Shown piece by piece: positions 47,221 to 58,985 of a stretch of DNA of 64,000 nt. The stretch lies in contig JAJEKV010000506.1 of assembly GCA_021234155.1 (NCBI GenBank), positions 64,001 through 128,000 of the forward strand, given 5' to 3'. The notes beneath the pieces are model-generated. The model worked only from the letters and a program-made list of their open reading frames with translations. It was not told the DNA's origin and did no database searches. Position numbers and translations under genes: made by a program. Each line of letters starts with the position of its first letter. The first letter of the stretch is position 1. Source of the DNA: Isoetes taiwanensis. Its lineage: Eukaryota > Streptophyta > Lycopodiopsida > Isoetales > Isoetaceae.

Positions 47221-47445
47221 ATGGTGAGCGAAAAAATCGAGGGCGAGGAAATGGTGAATTTGAAGCCGACAGACGCCTTTGCCCAATTGATGAAATCAAA
47301 TGGTTGTGTGCATTATGGCAGTGCAATGGAAGAAGAATCCGGCAATGACCATGGCACCGTGAAGCATTCTGTCTCTCCAATTGTAAGGCAAGCCCAAAAG
47401 CTTCATTACCCGGTGCATGAGAATCGGAGTAGAAGATGCCAAAGG
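47221..47445 (+). CDS. Putative first exon of an unknown gene, partly duplicated downstream
   Basis: An ATG in the context TTGCATGG opens a 75-codon frame with a balanced, hydrophilic composition (MVSEKIEGEEMV, then SPIVRQAQKLHYPVHENR). It could be spliced at about 47442 (AAAG/GTAATC). I recognise no family. The 3' half is repeated, with some changes, at 47486-47607, and smaller pieces reappear at 60180-60480 inside the satellite region. It may be a genuine exon or simply part of an unannotated repeat. Confidence 0.3.
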
Positions 47446-47485
47446 TAATCCTTGCATGGTTATTATTTTGAAAGATAATAATAGG

Positions 47486-47607
47486 TCATGTGTGCATCAT
47501 GGCCGTGCAATGGAAGAAGGATCCGGCAACGACCATGGCACCATGAAGCAGTTTGTCTCTCCAATTGTAAGGTAAGCCCACAAGCTTATGTACTGGTGCA
47601 TGAGAAT
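47486..47607 (+). repeat. Second copy of the exon-like segment
   Basis: This matches 47310-47425 (GTGTGCAT.ATGG, GCAATGGAAGAAG, GACCATGGCACC, CTCTCCAATTGTAAGG, then GTGCATGAGAATC). The SINE-like insertion follows it directly. Confidence 0.8.
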
Positions 47608-47612
47608 CATAG

Positions 47613-47643
<31 letters not shown>

Positions 47644-47757
47644 TATTTTAACGTCATGCCACATTGGCAGCGTCCATGAGGACATATGACGAAACCCCAG
47701 AGACTTGAACACAAGATCTCTTAATTGCTAACCCAATGGACTAGCCATTAAACCAAA
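47613..47757 (-). mobile_element. tRNA-derived SINE with GATA/TATC tail
   Basis: On the minus strand the A-box-like TAATGGCTAGTCCATTGGG (47732-47750) and the B-box-like TTGTGTTCAAGTCTC (47700-47714) form a tRNA-like head. The body then ends GTCCATGAGG..-type sequence and ATGACGTTAAAATA, before about seven TATC units (47613-47643). The GACGTTAAAA end resembles the 3' end of the LINE at 20.7 kb. Confidence 0.65.
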
Positions 47758-49289
47758 CAAGAAGAAGATGCCTGTATTTTTGTTAGGTTTCATTGCCTCA
47801 ATAAGCAGGGTAGCATAATCCTGCATGATACCGTGGAACATAAAACTCACAGATCTGCGTCATCTCAGGAGCATATTGAATGGCACAACCTTGGGCTGTT
47901 TCCATTCGGTATTTATCAAATATCATGTCTTTGTGGAGTGCGTCGTTTGGCTTGAGTTTGGCTTGCTTTCTATCCACAAAATTGATAGAATGCATCTGAG
48001 AGGATGGAGCTGTTCAGGCTGATCAATTGGTGGCTTAAACAACATATGCAATTCTTATTCCAACAATCTTCCTACTCTGGTGAGTGTATTGAAATTTCCA
48101 TTGCCACGTTATGGAAGAAAGGCGCTTTTAGAAGGAAAAGATGCAAATTTGTATGTTTGCTCTCTTTTAGCGAGAGGGTTCTAGTTCTAGATTTTGAAGT
48201 TTTTTTCCTTACGTGATTCCTAATCTCCAAAGGCGAGATAAGCATATTATGTAGATAGATCTCGAAGAGGCGCTCATAAACTTGGGTTATGTTTTATGCA
48301 CTATTTTGTGAGACTCCTTTTCAGCTCAACTTCGTACAATTTTGTTTCACAATGTTTCTTCCATTATGCCCTATTTATTTCATTTTGCATTTGGTTTCTG
48401 GTGGTCGAGGGAATTTTTCGAGGCGATTTCTAAGCAGCGATTTCAAGCTTATGTATGCTTTCATATTTTTAGTATGTGAAGGAGGAAGATTGGCTTGCAA
48501 GTCTAAGAAGGTAAGCTCTCTTGAGAAAGCAAAGGTTTATCTTAACGATTGTCCAACCCAAGCATGTGATGGATCTTTATTTGGTTTGTGCCTTGTTCGA
48601 GGGAAGCCATCGCCAACAAAGACACGAAAATGTCGTTTTGGATGTGTATAGCATGCAACATCGAGATAACACATCGGTGGCAATTCCATCTCGGGTATTT
48701 TCGGGACGATTTCTAAGCGGCGATTTCAATCTTATGTATACTTATGCTTTCATATTTTCGATCTGTGAAGGTGGAAGATATCATATAAGATAAGATTGGC
48801 TTGTGTAGCTCCCACGAACATATCGGCGCTTTCGGTAGTATACATCTGAGGACTTTCCCTCCCATGGCAACCATCTGCCATGAAGGGGCCCTCGCGTCTA
48901 TCGGGCCATCCATAAGAGGAGCAGGAGTGAAGGACACAGGAGGTGTCATTACCCACGCCAGTGGGACTCTAAGTCGTGAGCGTGAATACATGTTAGCACA
49001 CAACATAAATCATATATAAATAACCACCACGAAGGGTGGCACATCCATCAAATACTAGCGGCAAAGAATATGCATCCAACCCTAAGGAAAACACCCCAAA
49101 CCCGGCTTCGGTTCTACCCGGTTCAGACCCACACTTTGCAAATTGGATGGACTAACGGCTCGGTCTCAAGTTCAGATCAAGCAGACGGAGGTATAACTTT
49201 GGCGTTACCTGGCATAGAACATCGGCTAGGGTTGTCCCTCCATCCGCCCCTCTGTGCACACGGTGGTTTGCAAATGGAGGTCTCGATTC
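47758..49289. other. No firm gene; internal duplication
   Basis: The segments 48392-48500 and 48688-48785 are diverged copies of each other (TTTCTAAGC.GCGATTTCAA, then GTGAAGG.GGAAGAT). The frames 48289-48651 and 48521-48793 run over them and lack motifs. Sequence from about 48560-48690 reappears in scrambled form at 59615-59755. Confidence 0.4.
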
Positions 49290-52200
49290 ACGGTTTGGCA
49301 TGTTTTTGAATATGAAATACGAGGATTGAACCTCTACCAAAATAACTCAATGTCGACTTTAACCAATCTAACGGTAGACTAATTAACCTATTTTTTTTAT
49401 AATAACCCATTGATTGTTTTAGGGATCAAAGTGGTCATGGTGTGCCATGGATGACTATTTTTTCACCTCTTCACGGTTTTGCTTATGTTTTTTCCATGGA
49501 TAACCTCCCAAAATAACTCAATGAATACTTTAACCAATCTAACCCGGTGAGCTAATGTGACTATTTTTTTATCTTAAATCCCGGATTTTTATAATAACCC
49601 TATGTTTTTATGGGAATTATATCTATATCAAATCCCCCTGGGTTATTTTGCTACATATTCTAATCGAGATTGGACTACCACAGTCGTCGGACTGTCAATC
49701 CTACCTATATGTTGGAGCCTTCTCGGATTATGCTCAATTATGATTGGGGGCGCCTATGATTTTTAAGATGTCGAATCGAGGGTTTGCCCCTAAGGTTTTG
49801 ATGGGAGTCTCTATACGGTTTTGCTTAAGTTTTTTGAATATGAAATAAGAACCTCTACCAAAATAACTCAATGTCTAATAAGACTTTTAATGGTACTATT
49901 TTTTTTATCTTAAATCCTATGTTTTTATAATAACCCATTGAATTGTTTTAGGGATTATTAAGATACATAGATCTCGAGTCTCTATGCTACGCCTATGATT
50001 TTTTGCTTAAGTTTTTTAAATATGAAATGACGAGGTTGAACCTCTACCAAAATAACTCAATGTCCTAATAAGACTACTTTAACCAATCTAACCGGTGAGC
50101 TAATGTGACTATTTTTTATCTTAAATCTATGTTTTTTTTTATAATAACCCATTGAATTGTTTTAGGGATATGGTCTATGGTTTCAAGAATTATATCTATA
50201 TCAAAATGGAACCCCCTGTTATTTTGCTACATATTCTAAGCGAGATGCACCACGGACTACCACGGTCGTCGGATCTGTCAATCCTCGGCCCGGACTATAT
50301 GTTGGAGCCTCACGGACACCTCTCGTTTGATTATGCTCAATTATGATTGGGGGCCTATGATTTTAAGATGTCGAATACGAGTTTGCCTAAGGTTTTGATG
50401 GTATATCCGAGTCTCTATACGGTTTTGCTTAAGTTTTTGAATATGAAATACGGGGATTGAACCTCTACCAAAATAACTCAATGTCCTAATAAGACTACTT
50501 TAACCAATCTAACCGGTGAGCTAATGTGACTATTTTTTATCTTAAATCTATTTTTTTTTATAATAACCCATTGAATTGTTTTAGGGATATGGTCTATGGT
50601 TTCAAAATTATATCTATATCAAATCCCCTGGAACCCCCTGTTATTTTGCTACATATTCTAAGCGAGATGCACCCTGGACTACCACGATTCGTCGGATCTG
50701 TCAATCCCTCTGGCCCCGGACTATATGTTGGAGCCTCTGGACACCTCTCGTTTGATTATGCTCAATTATGATTGGGGGCGCCTATGATTTTAAGATGTCG
50801 AATACGAGTTTGCCTAAGGTTTTGATGGTATATCGAGTCTCTATACGGTTTTGCTTAAGTTTTTGAATATGAAATCTAGGGGGATTGAACCTCTACCAAA
50901 ATAACTCAATGTCCTAATAAGACTACTTTAACCAATCTAACCCGGTGAGCTAATGTGACTATTTTTTATCTTAAATCTATGTTTTTTTTATAATAACCCA
51001 TTGAATTGTTTTAGGGATATGGTCTATGGTTTCAAGAATTATATCTATATCAAATCCCCACGGAACCCTTTTATTTTGCTACATATTCTAAGCGAGATGC
51101 ACCTGGACTACCACAACGGGATCTGTCAATAGGACTATATGTTGGAGCCTCTGGACACCTCTCGTTTTGATTATGCTCAATTATGATTAGGGGACGCCTA
51201 TGATTTTTAAGATGTAGAATCTGAGTTTGCCTAAGGTTTTGATGGTTGGTTTTGCTTAAGTTTTTGAATATGAAATCTGGGGATTGAACCTCTACCAAAA
51301 TAACTCAATGTCCTAATAAGACTACTTTAACCAATCTAACGGTGAGCTAATGTGACTATTTTTTATCTTAAATCTATGTTTTTTTTATAATAACCCATTG
51401 AATTGTTTTAGGGATATGGTCTATGGTTTCAAGAATTATATCTATATCAAATCCCCACGGAACCCCTGTTATTTTGCTACATATTCTAAGCGAGATGCAC
51501 CCGGACTACCACGGTCGTGGGATGTCAATCCCTCGGCCCGGACTATATGTTGGGACCCTCTGGACACCTCTCGTTTCGATTATGCTCAATTATGATTGGG
51601 GGCGCCTATGATTTTAAGATGTCGAATGAGTTTTGCCTAAGGTTTTGATGGTATATCGAGTCTCTATACGGTTTTGCTTAAGTTTTTGAATATGAAATAC
51701 GGGGATTGAACCTCTACCAAAATAACTCAATGTCCTAATAAGACTACTTTAACCAATCTAACGGTGAGCTAATGTGACTATTTTTTATCTTAAATCTATG
51801 TTTTTTTATAATAACCCATTGAATTGTTTTAGGGATATGGTCTATGGTTTCAAGAATTATATCTATATCAAATCCCCCTGGAACCCCCTGTTATTTTGCT
51901 ACATATTCTAAGCGAGATGCACCACGGACTACCACGATCGTCGGATCTGTCAATCCTTAACCCCGGACTATATGTTGGAGCCTCTGGACACCTCTCGTTT
52001 TGATTATGCTCAATTATGATTGGGGCGCCTATGATTTTAAGATGTCGAATGAGAGTTTGCCTAAGGTTTTGATGGTATGTCGAGTCTCTATACGGTTTTG
52101 CTTAAGTTTTTTGAATATGAAATACGAGGATTGAACCTCTACCAAAATAACTCAATGTCCTAATAAGACTACTTTAACCAATCTAACCCGGTGAGCTAAT

Positions 52201-55200
52201 GTGACTATTTTTTATCTTAAATCTATGTTTTTTTTATAATAACCCATTGAATTGTTTTAGGGATATGGTCTATGGTTTCAAGAAAATTATATCTATATCA
52301 AATCCCCGGAACCCCTGTTATTTTGCTACATATTCTAAGCGAGATGCACACGGACTACCACAATCGTCGGATCATCAATCCTACGGCCCGGACTATATGT
52401 TGGAGCCTCTGGACACCTCTCGTTTGATTATGCTCAATTATGATTAGGGGCGCCTATGATTTTAAGATGTAGAATCTGAGTTTGCCTAAGGTTTTGATGG
52501 TATATCGAGTCTCTATCACGGTTTTGCTTAAGTTTTTGAATATGAAATACGGGGATTGAACCTCTACCAAAATAACTCAATGTCCTAATAAGACTACTTT
52601 AACCAATCTAACCACGGTGAGCTAATGTGACTATTTTTTTATCTTAAATCTATTTTTTTTATAATAACCCATTGAATTGTTTTAGGGATATGGTCTATGG
52701 TTTCAAGAATTATATCTATATCTATATCAAATCCCCCTGGAACCCCTGTTATTTTGCTACATATTCTAAGCGAGATGCACCTGGGACTACCACAATTCGT
52801 CGGATCACATCAATCCTCGGCCCGGACTATATGTTGGAGCCTCACGGACACCTCTCGTTTCGATTATGCTCAATTATGATTAGGGGGGCCTATGATTTTA
52901 AGATGTAGAATCTGAGTTTGCCTAAGGTTTTGATGGTATATCGAGGAGTCTCTATCACGGTTTTGCTTAAGTTTTTGAATATGAAATCTGAGGGATTTGA
53001 ACCTCTACCAAAATAACTCAATGTCCTAATAAGACTACTTTAACCAATCTAACCGGTGAGCTAATGTGACTATTTTTATCTTAAATCTATGTTTTTTTTA
53101 TAATAACCCATTGAATTGTTTTAGGGATATGGTCTATGGTTTCAAGAATTATATCTATATCAAATCCCCCTGGAACGCTCAATTATGATTGGGGACGCCT
53201 ATGATTTTAAGATGTCGAATACGAGTTTGCCTAAGGTTTTGATGGTATATCGAGTCTCTATACGGTTTTGCTTAAGTTTTTTGAATATGAAATACGGGGA
53301 TTCGAACCTCTACCAAAATAACTCAATGTCCTAATAAGACTACTTTAACCAATCTAACCAGTGAGCTAATGTGACTATTTTTTATCTTAAATCTATGTTT
53401 TTTTTTATAATAACCCATTGAATTGTTTTAGGGATATGGTCTATGGTTTCAAGAATTATATCTATATCTATATCAAATCCCCCTGGAACCCCCTGTTATT
53501 TTGCTACATATTCTAAACGAGATGCACCCTGGACGACCACAGTCGTCGGATCTGTCAATCCTACGGCCCAGACTATATGTTGGAGCCTCTGGACACCCTC
53601 GTTTGATTATGCTCAATTATGATTGGGGCGCCTATGATTTTAAGATGTCGAATACGAGAGTTTGCCTAAGGTTTTGATGGTATATCGAGTCTCTATACGG
53701 TTTTGCTTAAGTTTTTGAATATGAAATATGGGGATTGAACCTCTACCAAAATAACTCAATGTCCTAATAAGACTACTTTAACCAATCTAACCAATGAGCT
53801 AATGTGACTATTTTTTATCTTAAATCTATGTTTTTTTTTATAATAACCCATTGAATTGTTTTAGGGATATGGTCTATGGTTTCAAGAATTATATCTATAT
53901 CAAATCCCCTTGGAACCCCCTGTTATTTTGCTACATATTCTAAGCGAGATGCACCCCGGACTATAAAACAATTCGGATCTACCATCAATCCTCAACCCCG
54001 GACTATATGTTGGAGCCTCTGGACACCTCTCGTTTGATTATGCTCAATTATGATTGGGGGCGCCTATGATTTTAAGATGTCGAATCTGAGTTTGCCCTAA
54101 GGTTTTGATGGTATATCGAGTCTCCCACGGTTTTGCTTAAGTTTTTTTGAATATGAAAATCGGGGATTGAACCTCTACCAAAATAACTCAATGTCCTAAT
54201 AAGACTACTTTAACCAATCTAACAATTGAGCTAATGTGACTATTTTTTATCTTAAATCTATGTTTTTTTTATAATAACCCATTGAATTGTTTTAGGGATA
54301 TGGTCTATGGTTTCAAGAATTTATCTATATGAAAATCCCCACAGGAACCAAAATTATTTTGCTACATATTCTAAACGAGATGCAACCCTGGACTACCTAT
54401 GGGGACCCCACATAACCATTGTCCTAAATTTTTATCTTAGGGACGCCTATGATTTTAAAGATGCTCGAATCGGATCATCAATCCCTACGGCCCGGACTAT
54501 ATGTTGGAGCCTCTAACGGACACCTCTCGTTTGATTATGCTCAATTATGATTGGGGCGCCTATGATTTTAAGATGTCGAATCTGAGTTTGCCTAAGGTTT
54601 TGATGGTATATCGAGTCTCTATACGGTTTTGCTTAAGTTTTTGAATATGAAATCACGGGGATTGAACCTCTACCAAAATAACTCAATGTCCTAATAAGAC
54701 TACTTTAACCAATCTAACCCGGTGAGCTAATGTGACTATTTTTTATCTTAAATCTATGTTTTTTTTTTTTTTATAATAACCCATTGAATTGTTTTAGGGA
54801 TATGGTCTATGGAATTATATCTATATCAAATCCCCACTGGAACCCCCCTGTTATTTTGCTACATATTCTAAGCGAGATGCACCCTGGACTACCACGGTCG
54901 TCCGGATCTACATCAATCCCACTGCCCGGACTATATGTTGGAGCCTCTGGACACCTCTCGTTTCGATTATGCTCAATTATGATTGGGGCGCCTATGATTT
55001 TAAGATGTCGAATCTGAGTTTGCCTAAGGTTTTGATGGTATATCGAGGAGTCTCTATACGGTTTTGCTTAAGTTTTTTGAATATGAAATACGGGGATTGA
55101 ACCTCTACCAAAATAACTCAATGTCCTAATAAGACTACTTTAACCAATCTAACCCGGTGAGCTAATGTGACTATTTTTTTTATCTTAAATCTATTTTTTT

Positions 55201-58200
55201 ATAATAACCCATTGAATTGTTTTAGGGATATGGTCTATGGTTTCAAGAATTATATCTATATCAAATCCCCTGGAACCCACATTATTTTGCTACATATTCT
55301 AAAGAGATGCCGGACGGACTACCACAATCGCCCGGATCATCAATTATGAACCCCGGACTATATGTTGGAGCCTCTGGACACCTCTGCGTTTTGATTATGC
55401 TCAATTATGATTGGGGGCCTATGATTTTAAGATGTAGAACCCCGAGTTTGCCTAAGGTTTTGATGGTATGACTATAGATATAAGTCTCTATCTGACGGTT
55501 TTGACACATTTGCTTTAAGGTTTTAAGTTTTTTGAATATGAAATCTACGAGGATTGAACCTCTACCAAAATAACTCAATGTCCTAATAAGACTACTTTAA
55601 CCAATCTAACGGTGAGCTAATGTGACTATTTTTTTATCTTAAATCTATGTTTTTTTATAATAACCCATTGAATTGTTTTAGGGATATGGTCTATGGTTTC
55701 AAGAATTATATCTATATCAAAATGGAACCCCCTGTTATTTTGCTACATATTCTAAGCGAGATGCACCTGGACTACCACGATTCGTCGGATCCCCATCAAT
55801 CCTACGGCCCGAGACTATATGTTGGAGCCTCTGGACACCTCTCGTTTCGATTATGCTCAATTATGATTGGGGCGCCTATGATTTTAAGATGTCGAATCTG
55901 AGTTTGCCTAAGGTTTTGATGGTATATCGAGTCTCTATACGGTTTTGCTTAAGTTTTTGAATATGAAATCTGGGGTTGGGATTGAACCTCTACCAAAATA
56001 ACTCAATGTCCTAATAAGACTACTTTAACCAATCTAACCGGTGAGCTAATGTGACTATTTTTTATCTTAAATCTATGTTTTTTTTTATAATAACCCATTG
56101 AATTGTTTTTAGGGATATGGTCTATGGTTTAAGAATTATATCTATATCAAATCCCCACCTCGGAACCCCCTAAGCCTATGATTTTGTTATTTTGCTACAT
56201 ATTCTAAGCGAGATGCATATGGACTACCATGTCCTTGACTACTTTAATTCGTCGGATAACCCATTGAATCAATATGGTTTTTATATCTATATCAAATCCT
56301 ATTATTTTGCTACATATTTCTGATTTTTGGCCCGTTGGATTGGATGTCAATGGACTATATGTTGGAGCCTCTGGACACCTCTCGTTTGATTATGCTCAAT
56401 TATGATTAGGGATATGGCCTATGATTTTAAGATGTCGAATCTGAGTTTGCCTAAGGTTTTGATGGTATATCGAGTCTCTATCACGGTTTTGCTTAAGTTT
56501 TTGAATATGAAATACGGGGATTGAACCTCTACCAAAATAACTCAATGTCCTAATAAGACTACTTTAACCAATCTAACCGGTGAGCTAATGTGACTATTTT
56601 TTATCTTAAATCTATGTTTTTTTTTATAATAACCCATTGAATTGTTTTAGGGATATGGTCTATGGTTTCAAGAATTATATCTATATCAAATCCCCTGGAA
56701 CCCCTGTTATTTTGCTACATATTCTAAGCGAGATGCACCCTGGACTACCACGATCGTCGGATCACATCAATCCTACGGCCCGGACTATATGTTGGAGCCT
56801 CTGGACACCTCTCGTTTGATTATGCTCAATTATGATTAGGGGGCCTATGATTTTAAAGATGTCTAAGGTTTTTGACGATGGGAGTTTGCCTAAGGATTTT
56901 TTGATGGTATATCGAGTCTCTATACGGTTTTGCTTAAGTTTTTGAATATGAAATCACGGGATTAGAACCTCTACCAAAATAACTCAATGTCCTAATAAGA
57001 CTACTTTAACCAATCTAACCGGTGAGCTAATGTGACTATTTTTATCTTAAATCTATGTTTTTTTATAATAACCCATTGAATTGTTTTAGGGATATGGTCT
57101 ATGGTTTCAAAATTATATCTATATCAAATCCCCACAGGAACCCCCATTATTTTGCTACATATTCTAAGCGATTTTGCACCACGGACTACATATTCTAAAC
57201 GACTATAGATGCACCCTACGGACTACCTAACGATTTCTCTCATTTTTTTTAAGGATTCATCCGATGACTATATGGGAGCCTACGGACACCTCTCTTTCGA
57301 TTATGCTCAATTATGATTGACTATGATTTTAAGATTTTAAGATTTTGCTACCTAAGATGATCGGAGCTTTTGTTTATGGTTTTTACGGATGGTATATTCT
57401 ATGATTTTAAGATGTCGAATCTGAGTTTGCCTCGAGTCTCTATACGGTTTTGCTTAAGTTTTTGAATATGAAATACGGGGATTGAACCTCTACCAAAATA
57501 ACTCAATGTCCTAATAAGACTACTTTAACCAATCTAACGGTGAGCTAATGTGACTATTTTTTATCTTAAATCTATTTTTTTATAATAACCCATTGAATTG
57601 TTTTAGGGATATGGTCTATGGTTTCAAGAATTATATCTATATCAAATCCCCACTGGAACCCCTGTTATTTTGCTACATATTCTAAGCGAGATGCACCACG
57701 GACTACCCGCGGTCGTCGGATCTGTCAATCCTCGGCCCGGACTATATGTTGGAGCCTCTGGACACCTCTCGTTTCGATTATGCTCAATTATGATTGGGGG
57801 GGCCTATGATTTTAAGATGTCGAATCTGAGTTTGCCTAAGGTTTTGATGGTATATCGAGGAGTCTCTATCACGGTTTTGCTTAAGTTTTTGAATATGTAA
57901 ATACGGTTTTGCTTAAGTTTTTGGAAATACTGGGGATTGAACCTCTACCAAAATAACTCAATGTCCTAATAAGACTACTTTAACCAATCTAACCGGTGAG
58001 CTAATGTGACTATTTTTATCTTAAATCTATGTTTTTTTATAATAACCCATTGAATTGTTTTAGGGATATGGTCTATGGTTTCAAGAATTATATCTATATC
58101 AAATCCCCACGGAACCCCCTGTTATTTTGCTACATATTCTAAGCGAGATGCACCCCCTGGACTACGATCGTCCGGCTACATCAATCCTACGGCCCGGACT

Positions 58201-58985
58201 ATATGTTGGAGCCTACGGACACCTCTCGTTTTGATTATGCTCAATTATGATTGGGGGCGCCTATGATTTTAAGAGATGTTTGCCTAAGGTTTTGATGGTA
58301 AATTTTGCTTAAGTGGGGGCCTATGATTTTTGCCTAAGGTTTTGATGGTATATCGAGTCTCTATACGGTTTTGCTTAAGTTTTTTTTGAATATGAAATAC
58401 GGGGATTGAACCTCTACCAAAATAACTCAATGTCCTAATAAGACTACTTTAACCAATCTAACGGTGAGCTAATGTGACTATTTTTTATCTTAAATCTATG
58501 TTTTTTTTATAATAACCCATTGAATTGTTTTAGGGATATAGTCTATGGTTTCAAGAATTATATCTATATCAAATCCCCACTTTTGTTATTTTGCTACATA
58601 TTCTAAGCGAGATGCACCCTGGACTACCCACGGTCGTCGGATCATCAATCCCTACGGCCCGGACTATATGTTGGAGCCTCTGGACACCTCGTTTTGATTA
58701 TGCTCAATTATGATTGGGGGGCCTATGATTTTAAGATGTCGAATACGAGTTTGCCTAAAGGTTTTGATGGTATATCGAGTCTCTATCACGGTTTTGCTTA
58801 AGTTTTTTGAATATGAAATACGGGGATTGAACCTCTACCAAAATAACTCAATGTCCTAATAAGACTACTTTAACCAATCTAACCGGTGAGCTAATGTGAC
58901 TATTTTTTATCTTAAATCTATGTTTTTTTTTTTATAATAACCCATTGAATTGTTTTAGGGATATGGTCTATGGTTTCAAAGAATC
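49290..58985 (-). repeat. Tandem satellite array, block 1 (about 420-440 bp unit, about 24 copies)
   Basis: The anchor CCAAAATAACTCAATGTCC recurs near 49339, 49859, 50048, 50467, 50897, 51294, 51717, 52143, 52567, 53007 and so on to 58837. Read on the minus strand, each unit holds TTAGCTCACCGGTTAG (A-box-like) and, about 60 bp on, GGTTCAATCCCC or GGTTCGAATCCCC (B box), so the unit derives from or contains a tRNA-type Pol III promoter. Plus-strand T runs of 5 to 14 lie upstream of this head. Open frames starting MNCFRDMVYGFK are repeated by the array and are not genes. Some units are shortened (about 53007-53313) or carry inserts (about 56150-56340, 57180-57430). Confidence 0.95.

Noticed and set aside
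53283-53400. Possible genuine tRNA gene on the minus strand
   Set aside because: A and B boxes are present, but no acceptor stem or anticodon arm pairs properly, and the same head occurs in every satellite unit. It is tRNA-like, not a tRNA gene.
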